This document shows positions 1-8,166 of a stretch of 64,000 bases of DNA, in pieces; position 1 is the stretch's first letter, and each line of letters begins with the position of its first letter. Position numbers and translations under genes: made by a program. The DNA is from an uncultured Muribaculaceae bacterium (GTDB lineage: Bacteria > Bacteroidota > Bacteroidia > Bacteroidales > Muribaculaceae): positions 1-64,000 of the forward strand of contig CAJTTA010000005.1 in the NCBI GenBank assembly GCA_910579305.1, in the 5' to 3' direction. The notes beneath the pieces were generated by a model. The model worked only from the letters and a program-made list of their open reading frames with translations. It had not been told where the DNA came from and searched no databases.

Positions 1-70
1 TAGGTGTCAGCCCTAATTTTTCAATCGCTCAAAAAAAGTTTAGCGGACAGTAATAATATAATATAATGAT

Positions 71-103
71 GAAGGCGCCGCAGTGTTGAGTTGCGACGCC
101 TTC
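71..103 (-). terminator. Hairpin terminator after rplS
   Basis: Arms 71-81 and 93-103 pair over 11 bp with one mismatch (GAAGGCG core), with an 11-nt loop. On the minus strand the hairpin is followed by an A/T-only run. It lies about 65 bp past the rplS stop. A factor-independent terminator is the simplest reading. The remaining bases from 1 to 168 show no gene; the leftmost 60 bp belong to an unseen neighbouring context. Confidence 0.55.
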
Positions 104-168
104 GCGATATAATCAAAAAAACTATGTCTTATGACAATAAGTTATGTGTGATATACGATGTGGTATGT

Positions 169-528
169 TCAGGCTTTCTTTACGATGCGACGCTCTTTGA
201 TGCGTGCTTTCTTGCCGGTGAGCTTGCGCAGGTAGTAGAGCTTGGCACGGCGCACTTTGCCGTATTTGTTGATTGTGATTGACTCGATGAAGGGGCTCTC
301 CATGGGGAAGATGCGTTCTACGCCGATTCCGTCGGAGACTTTGCGGACTGTGAAGCGCTTCTTGTCGCCCTCGCCGTTGATGCGGATAACTACGCCGCGG
401 TACTGCTGGATACGCTCTTTGTTACCCTCTTTGATGCGATATGCTACTGTGATGGTATCGCCGGGGTTGAACTGGGGAAACTCGTTGTGTGTTGCGAAAG
501 CTTCCTCTGCAATCTTGATTAAATCCAT
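169..528 (-). CDS. rplS: 50S ribosomal protein L19
   Basis: Encodes L19 (119 aa), a large-subunit protein at the interface with the 30S subunit. The usual length and family signature are present: an N-terminal helix, then an SH3-like barrel with FNPGDTITVAYRIKEGNKER (about residues 20-39), the QQYRGVVI strand, and the basic C-terminus with RRAKLYYLRKLTGKKARIKE. It is transcribed leftwards and stands alone here, with a hairpin terminator beyond its stop. The 5' side faces the rightward 5'-nucleotidase gene, so the roughly 215 bp between them must carry two divergent promoters. Only the rightward one is a clear match to the Bacteroidetes consensus. A TACTTTG-like sequence on the minus strand near 642-650 is a weaker candidate for rplS. 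The identification is secure. Confidence 0.97.
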   Translation of the reverse strand: MDLIKIAEEAFATHNEFPQFNPGDTITVAYRIKEGNKERIQQYRGVVIRINGEGDKKRFTVRKVSDGIGVERIFPMESPFIESITINKYGKVRRAKLYYLRKLTGKKARIKERRIVKKA

Positions 529-713
529 TGCTTTGCTTGTGTAATTTAGTTATGGGTGTGACTTCGCAATATACGCGGTAACTCGTTGCAGACGGGGTCT
601 TTGTTGCCGTATGCCTCGCCAGAGATTACGAAATCGGCTGCAAAGTACGTAATTTTTTTGCAGATATGCAAATTTTTCGTGGTTTGCTTTTGTCTTGGCT
701 CGCTTTTATTTGT

Positions 714-721
714 TACTTTTG
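714..721 (+). promoter_or_regulatory. Bacteroidetes -7 box (TACTTTTG) for the 5'-nucleotidase gene
   Basis: TACTTTTG matches TAnnTTTG and ends 22 bp before the ATG at 744. It lies downstream of an alternative in-frame ATG at 666, so that longer start could not be in the transcript. This decides the start codon of the next gene. No clear -33 TTTG stands at the ideal distance. Confidence 0.6.
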
Positions 722-743
722 TAGACCTATTAATTATTTTGTC

Positions 744-2294
744 ATGAAGAATGTGTTGAAACATATCCTGGCCGGCTTTTTCCTGGCCGGGGCTGCGCTC
801 TCGGGCGCTCAAAGTGTGGTGATACTCCATACGAATGACACTCATTCGCATATAGATGCTGAGAATGGAGTGGGTGGTGTGCTTCAGCGTAAGGCTATTG
901 TGGATAGTGTGAGGCGTGCCGAGAAGAATGTGTTGCTTGTGGATGCGGGCGACATAGTGCAGGGCACGCTTTATTATAAGTTGTTTGGCGGGGAGGTGGA
1001 GTATCCTCTTATGAAGCTTTTGGGATATGACATGCAGATTCTGGGCAATCATGAGTTTGACAATGGTATCGAGGCTCTTGCCAGGTATTATAAGCGTGAT
1101 GAGCCTGTGAAGCTTTCTGCGAATTATGATGTGAGCGGCACTGCTCTCAGGGGTGTGCTGCGTCCGTGGGTGATTAAGAATGTGGGTGGGAAGAAGGTAG
1201 GTTTCTTCGGCATCAATCTTGATCCTGACGGCATTATAGATGCGGGGAGTGCCCGTGGGGTTGTGTATAGGGATATGGTGGCTGCGGCTGATTCCACTGC
1301 CGCTCTGTTGCGCAGGAAGGGGTGTGTGGCTGTCGTGGCTATTTCTCATATAGGTTATTCGGATGATTCAGGTCATGATCTGGTCACTGATCCTAAGCTG
1401 GCCTCTCTCACGCGTGGGATCGATGTTATAATAGGCGGGCATTCGCATGAGGTGGTGGCTCCCGGCGGGGATCGGCCTAATGTGGTGATGAATGCGGAGG
1501 GAAAGCCTGTGCTCATTGCTCAGACGGGGAGGTATGGCGCTAATCTCGGATATATCAAGCTGGATCTTGCTGATATGTCGAAGGTGCAGGCTCGCATGAT
1601 TCCTGTGGCGGGGGTGGATTCTTCGCGGTTTGACAGGAGGGTGATGGATTATCTGCGGCCTTATGCTCATGTGGTTGACTCGATAAATAATCATGTGATT
1701 GCCCGGTGTGGAGTGGATATGCAGAATACGAAGCGGTATGGGACGTCGGTGCTTCTGTCGAATCTCACGGCTGACATTGCTGCCATGTATGCGGGCAGGG
1801 TGCTTGATTCGATTGCTTCGGAGATGCTTCCAGGGCGTTTGGGTGTGGATCTCGCTATAATGAATTCGGGCGGGATACGGCTGCCGTTTCCCAAGGGGGA
1901 TGTCACGGAGGGGCAGGTGCTGTCGGCGTTTCCTTTCAGTAATCACTTGGTGATAGTGGAGATGCGTGGCGATCTTCTTGCCGATCTGCTTGAGCAGGTT
2001 GCGGGGCAGGGGGGTCAGGCTGTGAGTGCTGGCACGGAGATTAGCCTGGATCCGGCCACCGGCAAGGTGCGGGGGATGCTTGTGGGTGGGCGTCCGATTG
2101 ATGCGGGGCGTAATTATTATGTGGCTACTCTCGATTATCTTGCGGGTGGTGGCGACTATCTGTCGCTGTTTCCTCGTGGTCGTGTGGTGTGGCGTGACGA
2201 CAAGGAGTTCTGTGCTCCTGTCATGGAGTATATGTCGGAGATGGGCCGGCAGGGGCTTGCGCTTGATCCTGATCCGCGCAGCAGGATTCGGTGA
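744..2294 (+). CDS. Exported 5'-nucleotidase/metallophosphatase (UshA family)
   Basis: A 516-aa periplasmic or surface enzyme that removes phosphate from nucleotides or sugar nucleotides for scavenging. The start at 744 gives a signal peptide (basic MKNVLKH, hydrophobic stretch, ALSGAQ). The calcineurin-like domain follows, with ILHTNDTHSH (around residues 27-36), AGDIVQG, LGNHEFDNG and IIGGHSHE, which are the dinuclear-metal ligands of the family. The C-terminal nucleotide-binding domain contains MNSGGIR and a YLAGGGDYLSLF loop. It overlaps the following GH3 gene by one base (TGATG), so the two are co-transcribed. The partner suggests salvage of extracellular nucleotides and amino sugars. 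Whether the product is free or anchored is unknown; no lipobox is seen. Confidence 0.9.
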   Translation: MKNVLKHILAGFFLAGAALSGAQSVVILHTNDTHSHIDAENGVGGVLQRKAIVDSVRRAEKNVLLVDAGDIVQGTLYYKLFGGEVEYPLMKLLGYDMQILGNHEFDNGIEALARYYKRDEPVKLSANYDVSGTALRGVLRPWVIKNVGGKKVGFFGINLDPDGIIDAGSARGVVYRDMVAAADSTAALLRRKGCVAVVAISHIGYSDDSGHDLVTDPKLASLTRGIDVIIGGHSHEVVAPGGDRPNVVMNAEGKPVLIAQTGRYGANLGYIKLDLADMSKVQARMIPVAGVDSSRFDRRVMDYLRPYAHVVDSINNHVIARCGVDMQNTKRYGTSVLLSNLTADIAAMYAGRVLDSIASEMLPGRLGVDLAIMNSGGIRLPFPKGDVTEGQVLSAFPFSNHLVIVEMRGDLLADLLEQVAGQGGQAVSAGTEISLDPATGKVRGMLVGGRPIDAGRNYYVATLDYLAGGGDYLSLFPRGRVVWRDDKEFCAPVMEYMSEMGRQGLALDPDPRSRIR

Positions 2295-3415
2295 TGGGTG
2301 TGGCTATGAGGTGGCTGTTGCTGCTTGTGGCTGTAGCGTTGAGCTGCTGCGTGGGGTGTGGCCGGCGTGCGGATTCTGTGGCGACTGATGGGGTGGCGGC
2401 TGTTTCCCGGGCTGAGGTGACGCTTTGTGGTGTGGACTCGCTGATGGCTTCGATGAGTGTGGAAGAGCGGGTGGGGCAGTTGTTTATGCCGGCATGTTTT
2501 ACGGTGGCTGATGCCGCGACGGTGAGGCGTCTGGTGCGTTATGTGGCTGATGAGAAGGTGGGGGGGATTGTGTTTCTGCGTGGAGACACGGCTTCGATGC
2601 TGGCTCTGTCGCGGATGCTGCGCGGGCATGCGCGGGTGCCTTTGTTTCTTGCCATGGATGCTGAGTGGGGTCTTGGGATGAGGCTCAGGGATGCTGAGTG
2701 TTTTCCTCATAACAGCAGGCTGTCGGGGGCTTCGGAGGCGCAGATGTATGATTATGGTGTCAGGGTCGGGACTCAGGCTTCGCGGCTTGGGCTGAATATG
2801 ATTCTGGGGCCGGTGCTTGATGTGGCGTCTTCCGGGGCTTCGGTGATGGCTGACAGGTCGTATGGCGGTGATCCGGCTATGGTGGCTGATCTTGGTGTGG
2901 CTTATGCGCGTGGGCTGCGGGATGGTGGAGTCTATCCTGTGGCCAAGCATTTTCCGGGTCATGGGTCGACGAGTGTGGATTCTCACAGGGCTCTTCCTGT
3001 GATTGTGCGTGGGCGGGAGGCTCTTGATTCGATTGATCTGCTGCCTTTCAGGCGGTATGTGGATCAGGGGTTTCCTGCTGTGATGGCGGGCCATATGGCG
3101 GTGCCTGCTTTGAGTGGCGATAGTGTGCCGGCGTCGGTGTCTCCGGCTGTTCTGACGGGGGTGTTGCGGGAGGCTATGGGTTTCGGCGGGCTTGTGTTGA
3201 CAGATGCGATGAATATGGATGCTGTGGGGGCTTCTTCGGGGGTGTATGTGGCTTCGCTGCTTGCGGGGGCCGATATTATTCTTGTGCCCGGTGATACCCG
3301 TGGAGCTATCGATGAGGTGATAGGTGCTTTGCGCGATGGGTCGCTGCCTGCGTGGGTGGTGAATGACCGCTGCAGGCGTGTGCTTCTGTATAAGAGTTAT
3401 TTAGGAGATCAGTAG
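2294..3415 (+). CDS. GH3 family beta-N-acetylhexosaminidase-like lipoprotein
   Basis: A 373-aa glycoside hydrolase of family 3 containing only the N-terminal TIM-barrel domain, the architecture of NagZ-type enzymes that cleave N-acetylglucosamine from peptidoglycan fragments. A hydrophobic N-terminus ends in a Cys-rich stretch (SCCVGCG), consistent with a lipoprotein signal, although which Cys is modified is not clear. Signature elements are KHFPGHGSTSVDSH near residue 218, the loop His/Asp pair used by NagZ enzymes in general acid catalysis, and LVLTDAMNMDA, containing the nucleophile Asp. ATG 2294 overlaps the stop of the nucleotidase gene; a GTG at 2291 and an ATG at 2306 are alternatives. 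The 3' end overlaps the end of the convergent menA gene by 15 bp. Substrate is inferred from the family. Confidence 0.85.
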   Translation: MGVAMRWLLLLVAVALSCCVGCGRRADSVATDGVAAVSRAEVTLCGVDSLMASMSVEERVGQLFMPACFTVADAATVRRLVRYVADEKVGGIVFLRGDTASMLALSRMLRGHARVPLFLAMDAEWGLGMRLRDAECFPHNSRLSGASEAQMYDYGVRVGTQASRLGLNMILGPVLDVASSGASVMADRSYGGDPAMVADLGVAYARGLRDGGVYPVAKHFPGHGSTSVDSHRALPVIVRGREALDSIDLLPFRRYVDQGFPAVMAGHMAVPALSGDSVPASVSPAVLTGVLREAMGFGGLVLTDAMNMDAVGASSGVYVASLLAGADIILVPGDTRGAIDEVIGALRDGSLPAWVVNDRCRRVLLYKSYLGDQ

Positions 3416-4282
3416 CAGGATCGAGGTGAGGAGGGCTGTGAGGAGCAGGAGGCGTGCTGTGTTGCCGAGCAGGGGGTTGAGGGCTGCTCCCCGGCGGTGG
3501 CCGAGCTGGTGCCAGAGGCGTGTGTGGATCAGGAGGTAGATGGCGGGGATGACCGGAGAGAAGAGGTGGAGGGTGTCTTTCCACAGGGGGATGGTGAGGA
3601 TCATTGCGGTGTAGCCTGAGAGGAGGTAGGCTGTGCGCATGGTGCGGGGCCCGAGCAGGACCACTGTGGTGTGCTTGCCCACAGCTTTGTCGTCTTCGTA
3701 GTCGCGGTAGTTGTTTACTATCAGGACGTTGGCTGCCAGTAGCCCTATTGCGGCCGATGTGGGGAGGGTGAGGCTCCATCCTTGCCATGAGGAGGAGCAG
3801 ATGAGGAAGGATGTGAGCATGACGGGGACTATTCCGAAGAATATGACTACGGCTATGTCTCCGAGTCCGTGGCGTGATAGGGGCCATGGCCCTGCGCTGT
3901 AGGCGAGGGCGAAGATTGCTATGGTTATTCCTGCTGGGAGGAGCCACCATTGGGAGCTGAGGAGGAGGATGATGAGTCCTGTGAGGCATGCTGTGGCGAG
4001 GGTGATGAGTGTTGCTGTGAGCATGGCTGCGGGTGATATGTCTCCTTCGGTGACTCCTCGGCGGAATCCTTCGCGGCCTTTGCGGTCGAGTCCTGCGCGG
4101 TAGTCGAAGTATTCGTTGGCGAAGTTGGATGCGATTTGAGCGAGGAGTGCGAAGAGGAGGCATAGTGGTGCGTAGAGGAGGTTACGGCCTCCGGCGTGGA
4201 TGGCGCAGGCTGTGCCGGTTATCACGCCTGCTATGCTTACGGGGAGTGTGCGGAGGCGCATGGCCTCGATCCATGGTGTCAT
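3401..4282 (-). CDS. menA: 1,4-dihydroxy-2-naphthoate polyprenyltransferase
   Basis: A 293-aa integral membrane UbiA-family prenyltransferase that attaches the polyprenyl tail to dihydroxynaphthoate in menaquinone synthesis. Both Asp-rich, Mg-diphosphate-binding motifs are visible: NEYFDYRAGLD near residue 53 and NNYRDYEDD near residue 180. They sit among about eight hydrophobic segments. The open frame extends upstream, but the ATG at 4282 starts at the conserved family N-terminus (WIEAMRLRTLPVS) and overlaps the tadA stop as ATGA, so it is preferred. It is last in the leftward porQ-cmk-ispH-tadA-menA operon. Rnf, encoded at 14.7-19.6 kb, belongs to the same anaerobic energy metabolism. Confidence 0.93.
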   Translation of the reverse strand: MTPWIEAMRLRTLPVSIAGVITGTACAIHAGGRNLLYAPLCLLFALLAQIASNFANEYFDYRAGLDRKGREGFRRGVTEGDISPAAMLTATLITLATACLTGLIILLLSSQWWLLPAGITIAIFALAYSAGPWPLSRHGLGDIAVVIFFGIVPVMLTSFLICSSSWQGWSLTLPTSAAIGLLAANVLIVNNYRDYEDDKAVGKHTTVVLLGPRTMRTAYLLSGYTAMILTIPLWKDTLHLFSPVIPAIYLLIHTRLWHQLGHRRGAALNPLLGNTARLLLLTALLTSILLLIS

Positions 4283-4743
4283 CGTCTGGCGGAAAAAAAG
4301 TTTTGTAGGATATTGCGGCATTCTTCGGCGAGGATGCCTGCGGTGACTGTGGTGCGTGGGTGGAGAGGTGTTCCTGCGCCCGGGGTGAGCAGGGTGGTGT
4401 AGCCTCGGCGCGGGTCGGGGGTGCCGTAGACTATGCGTGGTATCTGAGACCATCCGAGGGCTCCGGCGCACATGGGGCATGGCTCTACGGTGACGTAGAG
4501 AGTGCAGTCGGTGAGGTATTTCCCGCCGAGATGAGTGGCTGCGCTTGTTATGGCTTGCATTTCGGCGTGGGCGGTTACGTCTCGGAGTCGTTCGGTGAGG
4601 TTGTGTGCGCGTGCTATTATTGTGTCTTTGTGGGTTATGACGGCGCCTATTGGTATTTCTCCTTCTTGTGCGGCCTGGATGGCTTCGGCTATAGCCTGTC
4701 GCATGAATCGCTCGTCGCGCTGCTGGGGTGTCTCGTGGAGCAT
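4279..4743 (-). CDS. tadA: tRNA-specific adenosine deaminase
   Basis: A 154-aa zinc deaminase that converts A34 to inosine in tRNA-Arg(ACG). The catalytic HAE motif (TAHAEMQA) and the zinc-binding PCPMCAGAL are both present, with the family's usual length. The C-terminal tail (LAEECRNILQNFFSARR) matches the TadA helix rather than the cytidine deaminase family. The frame is open further upstream, but MLHETPQQRDERFMRQA at 4743 is the typical TadA N-terminus. Its stop overlaps the menA start by 4 bp. A 20-bp gap separates it from ispH upstream. Confidence 0.94.
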   Translation of the reverse strand: MLHETPQQRDERFMRQAIAEAIQAAQEGEIPIGAVITHKDTIIARAHNLTERLRDVTAHAEMQAITSAATHLGGKYLTDCTLYVTVEPCPMCAGALGWSQIPRIVYGTPDPRRGYTTLLTPGAGTPLHPRTTVTAGILAEECRNILQNFFSARR

Positions 4744-4763
4744 GTGGCGTATGTTTTTAATTA

Positions 4764-5648
4764 TTATATTGGTGTGGTGATGCGTCGCAGTGTGTCGGCT
4801 ACTTTTTCCATGAGCCAGCGTGGCGTGGATGTTGCTCCGCATATGCCTATGGATGGGACGGATTTCAGCCATGCGGGGTCTATGTCTTCGGGGCCTGAGA
4901 TGAAGTGGGATGTGGGGTTTACTTCGCGGCATTGTTCGAAGAGGGCTTTTCCGTTGCTGCTTTTGCGTCCGGATACGAAGAGGATGAGGCTGTGGGATGC
5001 TGCGAATGCGCGGATGCGTGGGAGGCGTCCGGCTACACGTCGGCATATTGTGTCGAAGTATCGGAATTGGCCGGAGGTCTTACGGCGTTGTATTTCGTGG
5101 ATGACTTGCTGGAATCCGGCGAGGCTTTTGGTGGTCTGGGAGTATAGGAGTATGTCTCGGGAGAGGTCTACGCGGTCGATGTCGGAGGTGCCTTGTATGA
5201 CCATTGCCGTGCCGTCGGTCTGTCCCACGAGGCCGTTTACTTCGGCGTGTCCGGGCTTTCCGTATATCAGGATGAGTGGTGGTGACGGGAGGTGGCGGGT
5301 TGTGTCGTAGGCGTGCTTTATGCGTTTCTGCAGCTGGAGGACTACGGGGCATGTGGCGTCGATTATCTCGATGCCGCGTTGCCGGGCGGTCTCATAGGTG
5401 GAGGGTGGCTCTCCGTGGGCTCTGAGGAGGACTTTGCATCCTGAGAGAGTGCGGAGTGTGTCGTGGGTTATAGTGCGTAGGCCTTTTGCCACGAGGCGGT
5501 CTACTTCGTTGCTGTTGTGGACGATGTCTCCCAGGCAGTACAGGCTTCCGGTCTGGGAGAGTTCTTGCTCGGCTTTGCGTATTGCCGTGACTACTCCGAA
5601 GCAGAATCCGGAGTCGGAGTCGATTTCTATGCGTGGGGATTCAGGCAT
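4764..5648 (-). CDS. ispH: 4-hydroxy-3-methylbut-2-enyl diphosphate reductase
   Basis: A 294-aa iron-sulfur enzyme that performs the last step of the MEP pathway, giving isopentenyl and dimethylallyl diphosphate. The three cluster Cys are in SGFCFGV (near residue 16), IIDATCPVV (near 100) and SIGICGATSTP (near the C-terminus). The AHGEPPS loop and the SGRKSSNGKAL segment are also family features. The start overlaps the cmk stop by 8 bp, so the genes are translationally linked. The product supplies precursors for the polyprenyl tail added by MenA two genes downstream, which fits the operon. Confidence 0.95.
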   Translation of the reverse strand: MPESPRIEIDSDSGFCFGVVTAIRKAEQELSQTGSLYCLGDIVHNSNEVDRLVAKGLRTITHDTLRTLSGCKVLLRAHGEPPSTYETARQRGIEIIDATCPVVLQLQKRIKHAYDTTRHLPSPPLILIYGKPGHAEVNGLVGQTDGTAMVIQGTSDIDRVDLSRDILLYSQTTKSLAGFQQVIHEIQRRKTSGQFRYFDTICRRVAGRLPRIRAFAASHSLILFVSGRKSSNGKALFEQCREVNPTSHFISGPEDIDPAWLKSVPSIGICGATSTPRWLMEKVADTLRRITTPI

Positions 5649-6336
5649 CGGCTATCTGTCGGTATTTTTCAAGGAGCCAGGCGGCCTGGGCGTCGGGGGT
5701 GAGGTTGTCGTTATTGAGGATTATGGCGTCGGGGGCCTGTCGCAGAGGGCTTTCGGAGCGTGTGCGGTCTATGTGGTCGCGCTGGCGTATGTTCTGGAGC
5801 ACCTCTTCGTAGGAGGTGTCGGTGTTGCCTTTGGCTATGAGCTCGGCGTGGCGGCGGCGTGCCCGTTCCTGGGGTGATGCGTCTACGAATATTTTCATTT
5901 CGGCGTCGGGGAATACGGTGGTGCCGATGTCTCTTCCGTCCATTACGATGCGTCGGCGCAGGCCGTATCGGCGCATCATTTCGGTTAGGGCATGTCGCAC
6001 GTCGGGCACTGCCGCTACGGGGCTCACGTGGGCGCTCACGGCCATTGTGCGTATTTCCTGCTCTACGTCTGTGTCGTTGAGGTATGTGTGTGACGCGGTT
6101 TCGCCCTGTGGCACTCTGAAGTCGATGGCTATGTGTGGGAGAGCCCGGGTGAGTGCTTGTGTGTCGAGAGTGCCGTCGGGGCTTATCATGCCTTGGCGCA
6201 TGGCGTGGAGGGTTACGGCGCGGTACATGGCGCCGGAGTCGATGTAGGCGTATCCTATTGCGGCTGCGAGCTGGCGGGCCATGGTGCTTTTGCCTGATGA
6301 GGAGTAGCCGTCGATGGCTATTATGATATCTTTCAT
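5641..6336 (-). CDS. cmk: Cytidylate kinase
   Basis: A 231-aa P-loop kinase that phosphorylates CMP and dCMP. It begins MKDIIIAIDGYSSSGKST, with the Walker A loop at residues 9-17. YIDSGAMYRA and MDGRDIGTTVFPDA are the substrate-binding and catalytic segments of Cmk, and a lid rich in Arg follows (ERARRRHAE). Length is normal. It is the second gene of the operon, about 28 bp after porQ and overlapping ispH. The porQ-cmk-ispH order recurs in Bacteroidetes. Confidence 0.95.
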   Translation of the reverse strand: MKDIIIAIDGYSSSGKSTMARQLAAAIGYAYIDSGAMYRAVTLHAMRQGMISPDGTLDTQALTRALPHIAIDFRVPQGETASHTYLNDTDVEQEIRTMAVSAHVSPVAAVPDVRHALTEMMRRYGLRRRIVMDGRDIGTTVFPDAEMKIFVDASPQERARRRHAELIAKGNTDTSYEEVLQNIRQRDHIDRTRSESPLRQAPDAIILNNDNLTPDAQAAWLLEKYRQIADA

Positions 6337-6364
6337 GAGTGATGTGGAGTGTTATGTGGATGTG

Positions 6365-7411
6365 TTATCGGCGTAATAGTTCGCGGATGTTTGTGGAGAG
6401 GTTGATCATTATGGTGGATCCTCCTTTGTGGGGCTGTGCGTAGCTCAGTGCAAAAGCGAATGACTTTACTTTGAGGCCCATGCCTATGGAGAATCCGGAG
6501 AGGAAGTTGCGCTGGTAGGTGGAGAGGTCGGTGCGTGTCTTGTTGTTGTATCCCAGGGCTATGTAGAAGTTGTCGGCGGGCTGGTACTGGAGTCCGAAGA
6601 TGAGGTGTCGCAGGAGGTTGGAAGCGAAAGAGTCCTTGAGGGTTTCTTCCTGAGTCCCGGTGGCCTGGTCGGTGGAGTGGGAGTAGTAAGGCAGGCTCCA
6701 TTTGTTGAGGTATCGGGCCGTGACGGCGAGCATGAATGGCGATGAGCCGAGGCGTTGCATCCATCCGAGCTGGATGTCGAAGGGGACTCGGGTGTAGTCG
6801 TGGTCGAATCTCTTGAGCTGTCCGCCCATGTTTTTGAGCACGAGTGACAGGGAGCAGTCTTTTTCCTCATCGTAGTAGTTTATGCCTATGTCGGCGGCGA
6901 GGGCGAAAGCGGAGTATTGCTCGTAGGTGCTTGCCACGGCCTTGATGTTGATGCCGCCTCTCAGGCGGTCGGTGAAGTCGTGGGAGTACATGCCGTTGAT
7001 CACGATGTCTTTCATGGCGAATTCACCTGTTATGTTTCCGTTGGCGTCGGTAGCGGTCTGAGTTCCGTAGCCGAGGTATTGGAGTCCGGCCCCCCAGGCA
7101 CCGTGTTCGCCTGCTGCCATGGCGTAGTGGGCTCCTGCGAAGTTGCTGTCGCCGAGCCATCTCATGTAGTTGAAGGAGATCTGGCTTTCTATTTCGGGGC
7201 CGAGCAGGCCGGGGTTGCATCCTGCCAGTGTCACGTCGTCGTCTATCACAGCTATGCCGCTTCCTCCGAGGGCGTAGGCGTGGGAGGAGTAAGGGGTCTC
7301 GAGGAAAGAGTAGGAAGATTCGCCTCCTTGCTGAGCGTGTGCCGTGGCATGGATGGCGAGCATGGCGGCTGAGGCGGCGAGATATGAGTATATTTGGCGT
7401 AAGCGTGTCAT
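6365..7411 (-). CDS. porQ: Type IX secretion system protein PorQ
   Basis: A 348-aa outer-membrane beta-barrel protein of the PorQ family, a component of the T9SS that exports and anchors CTD-tagged surface proteins. An Ala-rich signal peptide ends in THAHAQQ. The mature N-terminus contains YSFLETPYSSHAYALGG, the family hallmark of FadL-like PorQ/PorV proteins. The rest is made of amphipathic strands. It is the first gene of the operon with cmk and ispH. No other por genes lie in the window, which is normal because T9SS genes are scattered. No clear TAnnTTTG box is visible just upstream. Confidence 0.85.
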   Translation of the reverse strand: MTRLRQIYSYLAASAAMLAIHATAHAQQGGESSYSFLETPYSSHAYALGGSGIAVIDDDVTLAGCNPGLLGPEIESQISFNYMRWLGDSNFAGAHYAMAAGEHGAWGAGLQYLGYGTQTATDANGNITGEFAMKDIVINGMYSHDFTDRLRGGINIKAVASTYEQYSAFALAADIGINYYDEEKDCSLSLVLKNMGGQLKRFDHDYTRVPFDIQLGWMQRLGSSPFMLAVTARYLNKWSLPYYSHSTDQATGTQEETLKDSFASNLLRHLIFGLQYQPADNFYIALGYNNKTRTDLSTYQRNFLSGFSIGMGLKVKSFAFALSYAQPHKGGSTIMINLSTNIRELLRR

Positions 7412-7547
7412 TGTCTTATTAACGGTGAGTGTGGCGGGATATTGTCGGGGTGTGAGTGAAAGTGGGGTGACGCGGCTCGGGGTCAGGGTGTTACGATGAT
7501 GGGGGGCGAGGCTGTAGAAGCGGAGGGGGTTAAATTACGTTAATCAC

Positions 7548-7578
7548 TTGCATATATGGGGAAGTCGGGGTAAATTTG
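7548..7578 (+). promoter_or_regulatory. Bacteroidetes promoter (TTG-20-TAAATTTG) for the TonB-domain gene
   Basis: A perfect -7 box TAAATTTG at 7571-7578 with TTG at 7548-7550, 20 bp upstream. Transcription would start near 7585, downstream of the ATG-like codon at 7548. The coding start is therefore the ATG at 7635. Confidence 0.65.
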
Positions 7579-7634
7579 CGCTTGAAAATCGGGGGGGCTT
7601 CCGGCGGCCCGGTTTTCTCTATCTCGCCTTATTC

Positions 7635-8075
7635 ATGTGCCTGTCATTGAAACATATCTTTCTGTTGGCCCTGGCGGCTTCACCCGTGCTTTGCCCGGGG
7701 CAGACCTGTCGAATGCGTGTGCAGATCGACGGCAAGGGGCCTCATGTGGAATACAGGGAGGTGTATCAGTATGACTATGTGTGGGAGAAGCCTTCGTTTC
7801 CCGGTGGGGATGCCGATCTGCTTCATTTCATCAATAAGCACAGGCGTTATCCCAAGAAGGCTTACAGGAAGGGAGTGGAGGGGAGAGTGACCTGTGCTTT
7901 TATTGTGAATTGCGACGGGTCGGTGTCGGATGTTCAGGTCATCAAGGGGGTGGAGCCGAGTCTCAATGAGGAGGCTGTGCGCATCTTCCGGATGATGCCT
8001 CAGTGGCATCCGGGGCGCATCAACGGTCAGCCTGTGCCTGTGAGGGTGATCAGGGCCGTGCCTTTCCGCAAGTAA
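7635..8075 (+). CDS. Small exported protein with TonB C-terminal domain
   Basis: A 146-aa protein with a signal peptide (MCLSLKHIFLLALAASPVLC) followed after a short spacer by a TonB_C domain: FPGGDADLLHFINKH, YPKKAYRKGVEGRVTCAFIV, GSVSDVQVIKGVEPSLNEEAVRI and MPQWHPGRINGQPV. These are the elements of the domain that touches TonB boxes of outer-membrane receptors. It lacks the Pro-rich spacer and may lack a permanent membrane anchor, so it is not a standard TonB. A Cys at the end of the hydrophobic stretch could be lipidated (SPVLC), but that is uncertain. It has its own promoter and is convergent with cls. The partner receptor is unknown. Confidence 0.8.
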   Translation: MCLSLKHIFLLALAASPVLCPGQTCRMRVQIDGKGPHVEYREVYQYDYVWEKPSFPGGDADLLHFINKHRRYPKKAYRKGVEGRVTCAFIVNCDGSVSDVQVIKGVEPSLNEEAVRIFRMMPQWHPGRINGQPVPVRVIRAVPFRK

Positions 8076-8166
8076 GGCGGGGGCTTTCAGGGGGTGAGCG
8101 CGGCAGCAGGCTGCGGGGCAAGTCCCGGCTCTCCGCTTCCGGATTCAGCAGCAGTTTTTTTGTGGC

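Noticed and set aside
1..168. Possible gene or mobile-element edge at the left end
   Set aside because: Apart from the rplS terminator there is no open frame with coding features; a 63-codon plus-strand frame overlaps rplS antisense.
2156..3094. A 312-codon minus-strand frame over the GH3 gene
   Set aside because: Composition is His/Arg/Pro-rich, typical of a reverse frame in G-rich coding DNA.
4360..5310. A 316-codon plus-strand frame across tadA and ispH
   Set aside because: Antisense to two genes with intact catalytic motifs; Cys/Gly/Val-rich shadow translation.
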